64,000 nt of DNA from Sphingopyxis sp. L1A2A (GTDB lineage: Bacteria; Pseudomonadota; Alphaproteobacteria; Sphingomonadales; Sphingomonadaceae): NCBI RefSeq assembly GCF_005502465.1, contig NZ_SCOT01000009.1, forward strand, positions 1-64,000, in the 5' to 3' direction. Below, one piece after another: positions 36,538-45,400 of this stretch. The translations under genes and the position numbers were made by a program. Every line of letters starts with the position of its first letter. Within the stretch, counting starts at the first letter, position 1. Below the pieces are notes generated by a model, which saw only the letters and a list, made by a program, of their open reading frames with translations, had not been told where the DNA came from and did no database searches.

Positions 36538-38472
36538 ATGAGCTTCATCCTGCGCCGCATTTCGACGACCAAGACGGGCAAGCAGATCATCCGCGATCAG
36601 CCGCTGCCGGGCGACATGATCACGCTGGGCCGCGAGGGCAGCAACATCATCCACATCGCCGATCTGGCGGTGAACCCGCAGCATGCGACGATCGGCAGCA
36701 CCGATGGCCGCCACGTCCGCGTCACCGCGAGTGAGGGACTGGGTTTCGACCTGAACGGCCGCAGCGAGGCCGTCGCTGACATCGACAGCGCCGCGGGCGG
36801 CGAGCTGCGTTTCGGCGGCCACCGGCTGACGATCGCGCGCGAGGGGGAGAATATCATCCTGCTCGTCGAGCGGATCGACGAGCTGTCACAATCGTCGAAG
36901 GATGTCGACGAGGCGAAGGCGTTCTCGCTGCAAGGTGTCATGCTCGGCAAACGCGTGGGGGCCTGGGCGTTCGGACTGTTGATGCTGGCGGCGTTCCTGA
37001 TCGGGCCGATCTGGGCCTGGTATAGTTACAGGCAGGTCGACGAGCGCCCCGATGGCTTCCACGCCGACAGCAGCTGGTCTTCGGGACCGCTGTCGAGCGC
37101 GCACGCCAGCCTGAAGGACGATTGCCAGTCGTGCCACGTCGAGCCGTTCGTGGCGGTGACCGACAAGGCCTGCGTCAGCTGTCACACCGGCGAGCATGAG
37201 GCGATGAGCGCCGCGCACGCCGGGGCGCCGACCGCGATGCTGCTCGCCGCGCGCGCGCGCGACGGCGGGTTCGACAAATTGCTGGCGAATGTCGGCGAGG
37301 CGTTCAACCGGCCGCAGGGGCGCTGTGTCGATTGCCATACCGAGCATGAAGGCGCCGGGCCGATGCCCGCGACGCCGCAAAAATTCTGCGCCGATTGCCA
37401 CGACGGGATGCAGGGCAGGCTCAAGGCCGCGGGGCATCCGACGACGCTGGCCGATGCCGCCGACTTCGGCACCGGCCACCCCGAATTCCGCCCGCTGGTC
37501 CGCGCCGTACCGGGCGCGAAGCTGGCGCGTGCGGCGCCGGGCAAGGGGACCGTCGATTACAACGGGCTGAAATTCCCGCACGACATGCATTTGCAGGCGA
37601 CGGGCGGGGTCGCGCGGATGGCGGCGAGTTTTCGCGGGCGTTATGATTTCGGGCAAAAGCTGGCGTGCGAAAACTGCCACCGGGTCGAGGCCGACGGGGT
37701 GCGCGTCAAGCCGGTCGAGATGGAGCGCGATTGCGCGATGTGTCACAGCCTGGCGTTCGAGACCGTCGGCGGCACGACGCGGACGCTGCGCCACGGCGAA
37801 CCCGATCAGGTCGTCGCCGACCTTACCGCCTATTACCGCGCGACCCCGCCCGCGCGTCCGCTCCAGCTGGGCGGGATGCAGCGGCGGCGGCCCGGCGCCT
37901 ATGCCGAGGGGCAGGTGTACAACATCTATTTCCGCGAGGTCGCGGTGCGGCCGGGCCGCGCCGAGGATGCGGTGCGCGCGGTCTTTTCAAAAGGCGGCGC
38001 CTGTTACGACTGCCACACGATCTTTGCGCCGCAGGCGGGCAACAGCTGGCGGGTCGCGGCGGTCAGCCAGACGCCGCGCTACCTGCAAAAGGGCTGGTTC
38101 GACCATGACGCCCACCGCGAGACCGACTGCGCCGACTGCCACACCGCCGCGCCCGCGTCGAAAGCATCGAGCGACCTGCTCGTCCCCGGTCTGCGCCAAT
38201 GCCGCGATTGTCATGTCGGTGAGGGCGGGGCGCGGATCGTCAAGGTCGAAACCGCAACCGAATCGCCCTGCGCGATGTGCCACGAATATCATTCGGACGG
38301 CGGCCAGCCGTGGGTTCCGAACCGTCAGCGGAAGGGCAATGCCGCGGCAATCACAAATAAACCCCTGCGTGCTACCTATGGTGTGAGTGGGATCACAGGC
38401 ATCGGGACACGGGGTCTTTACAATGTGACGTGGCGCACATCTGCCTTGCACGGGGCAAGGCGGGGCGGATAG
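36538..38472 (+). CDS. FHA domain - TM - decaheme cytochrome c fusion
   Basis: 644 residues. A cytoplasmic FHA domain (about 25-105) keeps the phosphopeptide-site signatures GR (31-32), PQHATI (48-53) and DLNGRS. One membrane helix spans about 138-162. The periplasmic part holds ten CxxCH heme-c motifs: CQSCH, CVSCH, CVDCH, CADCH, CENCH, CAMCH, CYDCH, CADCH, CRDCH, CAMCH. Extra His residues (FPHDMH, FDHDAH) may be distal ligands. Topology (N-in) suits FHA sensing of a phosphorylated cytoplasmic partner while the hemes face the periplasm. It is the likely electron outlet of the preceding two genes. The 3' end contains two CRP-type sites. Confidence 0.92.
   Translation: MSFILRRISTTKTGKQIIRDQPLPGDMITLGREGSNIIHIADLAVNPQHATIGSTDGRHVRVTASEGLGFDLNGRSEAVADIDSAAGGELRFGGHRLTIAREGENIILLVERIDELSQSSKDVDEAKAFSLQGVMLGKRVGAWAFGLLMLAAFLIGPIWAWYSYRQVDERPDGFHADSSWSSGPLSSAHASLKDDCQSCHVEPFVAVTDKACVSCHTGEHEAMSAAHAGAPTAMLLAARARDGGFDKLLANVGEAFNRPQGRCVDCHTEHEGAGPMPATPQKFCADCHDGMQGRLKAAGHPTTLADAADFGTGHPEFRPLVRAVPGAKLARAAPGKGTVDYNGLKFPHDMHLQATGGVARMAASFRGRYDFGQKLACENCHRVEADGVRVKPVEMERDCAMCHSLAFETVGGTTRTLRHGEPDQVVADLTAYYRATPPARPLQLGGMQRRRPGAYAEGQVYNIYFREVAVRPGRAEDAVRAVFSKGGACYDCHTIFAPQAGNSWRVAAVSQTPRYLQKGWFDHDAHRETDCADCHTAAPASKASSDLLVPGLRQCRDCHVGEGGARIVKVETATESPCAMCHEYHSDGGQPWVPNRQRKGNAAAITNKPLRATYGVSGITGIGTRGLYNVTWRTSALHGARRGG
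38382..38397. promoter_or_regulatory. Perfect CRP-type binding site (distal of tandem pair)
   Basis: TGTGA-GTGGGA-TCACA matches both CRP half-sites exactly with 6-bp spacing. It lies in the last codons of the decaheme gene, 119 bases before the phosphodiesterase start. Confidence 0.55.
38424..38439. promoter_or_regulatory. Near-perfect CRP-type binding site (proximal of tandem pair)
   Basis: TGTGA-CGTGGC-GCACA has one mismatch to the consensus. It starts exactly 42 bases after the distal site, four helical turns, so two dimers would bind on the same DNA face. I found no convincing -10 element downstream. Confidence 0.45.
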
Positions 38473-38515
38473 GTTTAGAACCGGGGCCGATAACGGGCCG
38501 GAGCAGGGGACGGAT

Positions 38516-39364
38516 GTGCTGGTCGCGCAGATCACCGATATCCATTTGGGGTTCGATCCGGACAATCCGGCCGAGTATAACCGCAAGCGCCTCGACGAGG
38601 TGCTGGACCTGCTGATCGAGGGGCCTAACCGCCCTGACCTGTTGCTCGCCACCGGCGACATCACCGATCGCGGCGACGAGGACAGCTATCGCCGTCTGGC
38701 CAACGCCTTTTCGCGCTGCCCGTTCCCGGTGTGGCCCAGCGTCGGCAATCATGATTTGCGCGATAATTTCCACGCCCAGTTTCCGGGCTTCGACGATGGC
38801 AACGGCTTTGTCCAATACACGATCGAACTGCCCGAAATGCGGCTGGTGACGATCGACACACTGGAGGAAGGGCGCCACGGCGGGGCGTTTTGCGAGGCGC
38901 GGGCGGCGTGGCTCGACGCCGAACTGGCGAAGGACGCCGCCAAGCCGACCTATATCGTGATGCACCATCCGCCGGTCGAAAGCGGCATCGAATGGATGAA
39001 CACCCATCCCGACGAGCCGTGGGTCACGACCTTCACCGATGTGATGAGCCGTCACCCCCAAGTGCGCGGGTTGATCTGCGGCCACCTTCACCGCAGCGTC
39101 ACCGTGGCGTGGGAGGGGCGCACCGTCGCGATCTGTTCATCGACCGCGCCGCAAGTCTCGCTCGACCTGCGCCCGATCGATGCGGACCGCCCCGACGACC
39201 GGCCGATGATCGTCGCCGAAGACCCGGCCTATGCGCTCCACCGCTGGAACGGCCGCGAACTGGTGAGCTTTTACGATTTTGCCGGGGCGCATACGATGCT
39301 GGCGAAATATGACGCGCATCTGCAGCCGCTGGTGCGCGAGTTGAAGGCCGAGCGGCCGGGCTAA
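38516..39364 (+). CDS. CpdA-like metallophosphoesterase (cyclic-nucleotide phosphodiesterase)
   Basis: 282 residues with a GTG start behind AGGGGAC. Class III calcineurin-like fold with all metal motifs: QITDIHLG, LATGDITDRG, VGNHDLR, VMHHPP and GHLHRS. Class III members such as CpdA hydrolyse 3',5'-cAMP; others act on other phosphodiesters. Its place after the double cNMP-binding redox protein, with CRP-type sites in front, favours a cyclic-nucleotide substrate. It ends convergently, overlapping the dehydrogenase stop by four bases. Confidence 0.88.
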   Translation: MLVAQITDIHLGFDPDNPAEYNRKRLDEVLDLLIEGPNRPDLLLATGDITDRGDEDSYRRLANAFSRCPFPVWPSVGNHDLRDNFHAQFPGFDDGNGFVQYTIELPEMRLVTIDTLEEGRHGGAFCEARAAWLDAELAKDAAKPTYIVMHHPPVESGIEWMNTHPDEPWVTTFTDVMSRHPQVRGLICGHLHRSVTVAWEGRTVAICSSTAPQVSLDLRPIDADRPDDRPMIVAEDPAYALHRWNGRELVSFYDFAGAHTMLAKYDAHLQPLVRELKAERPG

Positions 39365-40305
39365 TACCCCAGCGTCAAATCGACCCGCGGCTCGACCGCC
39401 TCGCCCTGCTTCCAGCGCGCCAGATTTTCCAGGAACCGCTGCGCCGACCGCACGAACATCTTGTCCTGCGCGCGGCCCGACAGGTGCATGGTGATGTGGG
39501 CATTGTCGAGGCTCCACAGCGGGTCATCGGCGGGCAGCGGTTCGGGGGTGGTGACGTCGAGGAACGCCGCCGCGATCTGCTTTTCGTTTAGCGCCGCGAC
39601 CAGCGCGTCCTGATCGACGACGCTGCCGCGCGCGATATTGATCAGCGTCGCGGTCGGCTTCATCGCCGCGAGCTCAGCGGCGCCGATCATGCCATCGGTC
39701 TCGGCGGTTGCGGGGACCGCCAGGATCACCCAGTCGAAATCGCCAAGCCGCGCGCGCCACTGATCGGGGGTTAGCGTGTTCTCACCCGGCGAACGGCGCA
39801 CCACGGTAACGTCGACCGCGAACGCCTTCAGCCGTTCCTCGATCAGCTTGCCAATCGCGCCATAGCCGAGCAGCAGCGCCTTCGATCCGAACAGCTCGAC
39901 CTTGCCCGGCGAATCCATCAGCCATTCGCGGCGTTCCTGCGCGCGGACGACGTCGCGATAGCCCTTGGCGACGGTGAGCATCCCCATCACGACATATTCG
40001 GCGATGGTGATCGCGTTGATCCCGGCGCCGTTGGTGACGACGGTGCCGCGCTGCCCGAGCAGGTCGAGCGGCATGCCGTCGACCCCGGCGTAGATCGAGT
40101 TCAGCCATTTCAGCTTCGTCGCGGCGGTGATGACCGCGGCCATATCCTTCTTGTCGTACATGTCGAACCAGCCGATCTCGGCCGACGGCGCGAGTGCGAG
40201 CGCGTCGTCCTTCGACTGGAAAAAGCGCGGTTCGACCCAGTCGGGCAGGCGGTTTTCGACAAGCGGCCGGATGAGGCCCGACAGGACGGTAACGGTTTTG
40301 GTCAT
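39361..40305 (-). CDS. D-isomer-specific 2-hydroxyacid dehydrogenase
   Basis: 314 residues with AAGGA before the ATG. The NAD(P) motif is LLGYGAIGKLIEERL. Catalytic Arg in LINIARGSVVD, Glu in TTPEPLPADDPLW and His in AHITMHLSG are all present. The family reduces 2-keto acids such as glyoxylate, hydroxypyruvate or phenylpyruvate; the substrate is not predictable. It may share a transcript with the DUF559 gene, which ends one base before its start. Confidence 0.92.
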   Translation of the reverse strand: MTKTVTVLSGLIRPLVENRLPDWVEPRFFQSKDDALALAPSAEIGWFDMYDKKDMAAVITAATKLKWLNSIYAGVDGMPLDLLGQRGTVVTNGAGINAITIAEYVVMGMLTVAKGYRDVVRAQERREWLMDSPGKVELFGSKALLLGYGAIGKLIEERLKAFAVDVTVVRRSPGENTLTPDQWRARLGDFDWVILAVPATAETDGMIGAAELAAMKPTATLINIARGSVVDQDALVAALNEKQIAAAFLDVTTPEPLPADDPLWSLDNAHITMHLSGRAQDKMFVRSAQRFLENLARWKQGEAVEPRVDLTLGY

Positions 40306-40749
40306 TCAGATTCCTTCTTGATCCTCCCTATCGACTTGCGATGGGGAGGTGGCATCGCGAAGCGATGACGGAGGGGCTTTTCCGAACGCCGCCAAGCGGC
40401 TCTCGATGATTTCCACGATAGATTGGGCTACGGTTTCCACGCTGTCCAGCACATCTCTTGCCGGAATGCGAAGCGTGTCGACGCGATGTTCGCGCAGGAA
40501 GTGATCGCGACGTTCATCGCGAGTGGGGCGGTCGCCCATGTCGTGCGAGATACCGTCGATCTCGATCGCGAGATTGGCGCGCGCGCAGAAGAAATCGAGG
40601 ACATACGGGCCAGCTGGGTGTTGTTTGCGGAACTTATGCCCATCTGGCGACGTGCGCAGAATTCGCCAGAGCATCGCTTCGGGAAGGCTGAGGTCGCGGC
40701 GGAAGCGTTTTGCGCGGTGAACGGATTTCGCCGGTTTGTCTGGCCGCAT
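40306..40749 (-). CDS. DUF559 (Vsr-like endonuclease fold) protein
   Basis: 147 residues from MRPDKPAKSVHRAKRF; a longer frame would run through the flanking repeat. Core motifs LWRILR, HKFRKQHPAGPYVLDFFC and LAIEIDGISHD keep the Asp and Glu of the PD-(D/E)xK/Vsr-like nuclease core. Function is unproven. The last 27 or so residues are encoded by one arm of the inverted repeat, and the other arm sits just upstream of its start. The gene is thus bracketed by the repeat family. Confidence 0.85.
   Translation of the reverse strand: MRPDKPAKSVHRAKRFRRDLSLPEAMLWRILRTSPDGHKFRKQHPAGPYVLDFFCARANLAIEIDGISHDMGDRPTRDERRDHFLREHRVDTLRIPARDVLDSVETVAQSIVEIIESRLAAFGKAPPSSLRDATSPSQVDREDQEGI
40321..40377. repeat. 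Left arm of inverted repeat flanking the DUF559 gene
   Basis: 57 bases starting ATCCTCCCTATCG and ending GAGGGGC, containing the hairpin CCTCCCTATCG...CGATGGGGAGG and a second hairpin GGCATCGCGAAGCGATG. It is the inverted relative of 40757-40813 and of the arms at 4229-4363. It overlaps the 3' end of the DUF559 coding region. Confidence 0.8.
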
Positions 40750-40756
40750 CGTCGTT

Positions 40757-40813
40757 GCCCCTCCGTCAGCCCTGCGGGCTGCCACCTCCCCATCGCAAGT
40801 CGATGGGGAGGAT
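40757..40813. repeat. Right arm of inverted repeat flanking the DUF559 gene
   Basis: 57 bases starting GCCCCTCCGTCAGC and ending GATGGGGAGGAT. Aligned inverted to 40321-40377 it differs mainly in the inner hairpin. Its last 29 bases are identical to part of the hairpin at 62164-62194. It lies between the DUF559 start and the cysS stop. Confidence 0.8.
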
Positions 40814-40816
40814 ATT

Positions 40817-42301
40817 CTATGCCTCCAGCCGCCAGTCCCAGCCGAGCGGGTCGCCATCCATCACCTCGACGCCCGCGGCGATGAGCTCGTCGCGGAGCTG
40901 GTCGGAGGTTGCGAAGTCCTTGGCCGCGCGCGCTTCCTTGCGACGGGTAAGGGCGGCTTCGATTTCGGCTTCGGTGATGGTGGCGGATTTGGGGCGGATG
41001 CGGAGAACACGCTGAGCCGAACCCCAGAAGAGCTCCAGCCCAAGAACCTCGTCCATCTTGTGGGCAGCGCGAACAACCTGACGAGGGTCGAGCTTCTTAT
41101 TGCTGAGAAGCTCTTCGAGAGTAACGAGCGCAGTTGCAGTGTTTAGATCGTTACTGACGGAGGCATCGAAGCGTGCAAGGAACTGTTGGACTTCAGGGCC
41201 AATCACCACTTGCTCATCGGATATTGGCCCGCCGTTCGGCGCCTGAACGTGCATTTGTATTTGCGCATTTTTCACGGCCAAATTTAATCGCTTTAGACGC
41301 GTGAATGCCGCGCCCAAGCCCTCCCACGAAAACTCCAGCTCGCTGCGATAATGCGCCTGCAGGCACATTAGGCGGTAGGCGAGGGGGTGGTAGCCTTTGT
41401 CGATCAGCAACTGCACGCGCAGGAATTCGCCGCTTGATTTCGACATCTTGCCGCTGCGTTCGATCAGGAAATTATTGTGCATCCAGACGCGCGCGCCGCT
41501 GGCGTCGCTGCAGCTGTGCGCCTGGTTCTGCGCGATTTCGTTCGGGTGGTGGATCTCGCGGTGGTCGATGCCGCCGGTGTGGATGTCGAACGGAAAGCCG
41601 AGCAGGGCTTCGGACATCACCGAGCATTCGAGGTGCCAGCCCGGCGCGCCGCGGCCCCAGGGCGAGTCCCATTCCATCTGGCGTGTCTCGCCCGCAGGCG
41701 TCTTGCGCCAGATCGCGAAGTCGGCGGCGTGGCGCTTGCCTTCGACTTCGCCGATGCGACCTTCGCCATCCTCGGTTTTCGCGCGTGCGAGGGCGCCGTA
41801 GTGGGCGACGGTCGAGGTGTCGAAATAGAGGCCGCCGTCGAGTTCGTAGCAATGCTTGTCGGCAATCGCCTTCGCAAACTCGATCATCTGCGGCACGTAA
41901 TCGGTGGCGATCGACCAGTGCGCCGGCTGGCGGATGTTGAGCGCCTTTACATCCGCCCAATAGGCCTCGGTATAATGGCGCGCGATGTCCCAGATCGACT
42001 GCGCTTTCTCCGCGGCCATCTTTTCCATCTTGTCCTCGCCCGCATCGGCGTCGTCGGTCAGATGGCCGACGTCGGTGATGTTGATGACGTGGGTGAGCTG
42101 ATAACCCTTGAACGACAGCGTACGGCCCAGCGTGTCGGCAAAGACATAGGCGCGCATATTGCCGATGTGCGGATAGTTATAGACCGTCGGTCCGCAGCTA
42201 TAGACGCGCGCCTCACCGGGGTGGACGGGCTGGAACTCTTCCAGCTGGCGCGTCAGGCTGTTGAACAGCTTGAGCGGGGTTGGGGCAGGGGCGTCGGTCA
42301 T
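40817..42301 (-). CDS. cysS: Cysteinyl-tRNA synthetase
   Basis: 494 residues from MTDAPAPTP; an ATG four codons earlier is possible. Class I synthetase with the HIGH-type motif YNYPHIGNMRAY, zinc ligands including CGPTVY, TGGIDHREIHHPNEIAQ and the KMSKS loop. It charges tRNA-Cys. The stretch around 41080-41300 (residues about 330-410) has markedly lower GC than the rest of the gene, suggesting a recombined segment. Confidence 0.96.
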   Translation of the reverse strand: MTDAPAPTPLKLFNSLTRQLEEFQPVHPGEARVYSCGPTVYNYPHIGNMRAYVFADTLGRTLSFKGYQLTHVINITDVGHLTDDADAGEDKMEKMAAEKAQSIWDIARHYTEAYWADVKALNIRQPAHWSIATDYVPQMIEFAKAIADKHCYELDGGLYFDTSTVAHYGALARAKTEDGEGRIGEVEGKRHAADFAIWRKTPAGETRQMEWDSPWGRGAPGWHLECSVMSEALLGFPFDIHTGGIDHREIHHPNEIAQNQAHSCSDASGARVWMHNNFLIERSGKMSKSSGEFLRVQLLIDKGYHPLAYRLMCLQAHYRSELEFSWEGLGAAFTRLKRLNLAVKNAQIQMHVQAPNGGPISDEQVVIGPEVQQFLARFDASVSNDLNTATALVTLEELLSNKKLDPRQVVRAAHKMDEVLGLELFWGSAQRVLRIRPKSATITEAEIEAALTRRKEARAAKDFATSDQLRDELIAAGVEVMDGDPLGWDWRLEA

Positions 42302-42350
42302 GTTGCCGCCCATGCCTTGCGGCTGGGTGAGGCGTCAACCCGCTTGAAGG

Positions 42351-42419
42351 ACCGTAGCCCTGAGCCTGTCGAAGGGCGCTTCTCGGATAGGCGCCCTTCG
42401 ACAGGCTCAGGGCTACGGT
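42351..42419. terminator. Long perfect hairpin downstream of the TPS exoprotein gene
   Basis: Perfect 29-bp arms at 42351-42379 and 42391-42419 with an 11-base loop. The arm contains CCTGAGCCTGTCGAAGGGC, a sequence seen as a dispersed repeat in many bacteria. It lies between the exoprotein stop and cysS on the same strand and probably isolates their transcripts. Confidence 0.7.
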
Positions 42420-42435
42420 TTTGTTGCAAAGCCCG

Positions 42436-45400
42436 CTACGGCCCCTCGGTCGGCGTCCACAGGTCGTCGTTGCCGGCGCCGGTCACCGGATCGTCGAGCA
42501 AAGGTTCGCCGCTCAGCGGATCGAGGCCGCGCATCGTGATCAGCGGCACCGGCAGGCTCTGGCCGCTGCCGTCTTCATCCTCGGCATCGGCCTCTTCCTC
42601 GATGACGTCCTGGACCGGGAAGCTGTTTTCCAGACCCACGAAGGCGCAGCTTGCGGCACTGGCGATGACGCAGCCGTTGAAGGTCGAGCGCGGGTCAAAG
42701 CTGCCCGCCGATGGTGCCGACCCACCGATGGTGAGCAGCGGGATGGTGTCGAGCCCGGTCACCTGGCCGGTCGCCCCGATCTGGACCCCGTTGATAACGA
42801 TCCGTGAGCCGCTTCCTTCGGTGAGGACGTCGATCCCGCCTGCGCCAAAGGTCAGCCCGCGGCGGCTGGCGAAATCGGTCCCGGCGCCGCTGTTCTGGAC
42901 ATAGAAGCCGCCGATGACCTCGGCGCGGATGCCGCGCGCGAACAGCGATCCTTCATCGATGACGATCCCGTCGTTCTGCGCGAGGCGCGTTTCGATTGCG
43001 TCGGTCGTCGTCGCGGCGCCGACATCGCCGATCGCCGCGGTGGTGGCGACGATGATGTCGTCGGACACCATGTTGAGCTGTCCGGCCGCGTTTGTGCCGT
43101 TGACCAGCCGCACTGTACCCTGGCCCAAAATGACCTCGAGCGCGTCGTCGGCGAACAGGTTGAGCGCATTGGTGTCGGACAGGCCGGTCAGCTGGACATT
43201 GCCGATCACCCGCATCTTGCCGGGGGTGCGAATGGTCAGTGCGCCATTGGCACCAAGGTTCGACCCCGCGGCGCCGCCAGCAAGCGTGAAGCTGTCGACG
43301 ATGATGTCGGGCGGCGCGCTGCTGCCGACCGAAGCGTCGTTGACGGCCTCGACCTCGGGCGCGAAAACTTCGATGTCGGTGCCGAACAGGCGTGTCAGTT
43401 CGCTGGCATCGAGATGGAAGCCGCTGCGCGTCCCGGTGCCGCCGACGAAGGTCTGGCTGAACACGTCGTTGTTCTCGATCGACAGCCTCTCGGTGCTGCC
43501 CGCGGTGCCGACGCGGGCGCCGCTGGCGATGATGATGTCGTTCGATCGCAAGGATATATTCTGCGCCGTCAGCACGCCGTTGACGACGATATCGCCCTCG
43601 GCCGAAATGTTCGCGGCGTTCGCGGCTAGCTGCGAAATGATGATGTCATTGCCGTTTTCAGAGGTCAGCGTGGTCCGGCCCGCGACAATGCTGGAGGTGA
43701 TCGTCAGCGTCCCCGACCCGTTGGTCACCACCGCGTCGCCGACATCGGCGTCGAGGACGGCAAAGACGATATCGCCTCCGGTGCCCAGGTCGATGCTGTC
43801 GCCGGCAACGGTAACCGGGCCGGTGGAAATCACGCCGTTGGAGGTCACCGCGCCGTTGCTGGCATTGAGCAACGTCGCGCCGCCTGCCTGAATGTTGGTG
43901 GCGTTGACGCCGTTCGTGCCGGTCAGCGTCAACGGACCCGTACCGGTGGTCTGGGCGCGGACGATGTCGATGCGCCCGCCGGTCAGGATCAGGTCACCCC
44001 CGGCGCGAAAGCGGCCGCCGACGATGGCGCCCACGGTGACGAGTGACAGATTGCCACCCGCATCGAGGGTGTCGATGACCGCGCCGCCGGGGCTGGCGAG
44101 CGGCGCCAGATTGGCCGCCGCCGCGGTGATCGCGATATGGCGGCCCGCCGTCACCGGTCCGGTCGCGTCGAGGGTGCCGGTTGCCGTGACGAGGACGTCG
44201 GTGAAACTATTGATCCCCGCCAGCATAGTGTCGCCGCCCTGGGTGCGAATGTCGCTGCTGCCGCCCGTTACCCCCTGGCCCAGCGTCGTCGCGCCGTTGA
44301 TCGCGAGGGCGCCGGTTGTGGTGACCAGAATGTCGTCGGCGGCCGACAAGGTCGATGCGGTGATTGCGCCGCCCGCGGTGAGGAAGACGTCGGCGCCATT
44401 GGTCGCCGAGACACCCTCGCCCTGGCTGATCGTGAAGCCGTTACCGGCCATATAGCCGAGGGTGGCGGTGTCGGCGCCGGTTCCGGTGGCGCTGACGCCG
44501 GTGGCGGTCAGGGCGCCCGCCGCGCGCACCTCGACATCGTCGCCCGCGGTCACGCCGCTGAGTGCGGCGTTGGTGCCGGCGAGGACGAGCATATCCTCAC
44601 CCGCGCTGGCCCCGGTCAGCGTCGCCGAGCCGCCGGCATTGACCCCGAACATGCGCGCCGCGCCGCTGTTGGTCAGCGCGGCGTTGCCCGCCGCCTCGAC
44701 GAACACATTGCCCTGCGCGATGCCGCCGTTGAAATCGACATAGCCGCCATTCGCCGTCGCCGATGCGGTAATGTTGGCGTTCGAATTCAACCTGACGTCG
44801 CCGCCCGCGACAAAGGCGCCGGTCAGGTCGCCATCGGCGAAAATCGAGATCGTCCCCGCCACGTTTGTCTGGTTCACGGCCACCGGGCCGCCAAGGCCAA
44901 AGGCGAAGAAGGACGCATCGCCGGTAACGGCGCCAGTCAGCCCAATGCTGTCACCGAAGACGGTGATGTCGCCGCCAGCCGCGATGTTGATTCCGCTGAT
45001 CGCGTTGGTGGCGGACAGGTTGACCGTACTGCCTGCATCGATTGCGGCGAAGGCGATGCTGTCGCCATTGATGCTGGTCGCCTGCCCCGACCGCAGGGTA
45101 CCGGTGGTCGTCACCGCGCCCGAAGCGGTCAGCGTCAGATTGTCGAAGGCATTGATATTGCCGCCGCCGATATTGCCCGCCGATGCGGTCAGCACGATGT
45201 TCGACAGGTCGGGGGAGGATGCGTTGATCTGGAAGCCCCCCGGTGCCACGGGGCTGGGCAGCCGATAGGTCAGCGTCGCGGTGTCGGGTCCGGCCCCGGT
45301 GGTGGTCAGGCCATTGGCAATGATCCCGCCCGCGGCGATCGCCGTCAGGTCATCGCCCGCGGTGAGATCGGTCAGCGTCGCGGTCGTCGCCGCCAGCACC

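Noticed and set aside
38446-38474. Promoter TTGCAC...ATAGGT for the phosphodiesterase
   Set aside because: Both hexamers match poorly and the distance to the CRP-type sites is not a standard class I or II spacing.
40321-40813. CRISPR-like array from repeated CCTCCCC blocks
   Set aside because: Arms are inverted and form hairpins; there are no regularly spaced direct repeats with unique spacers.
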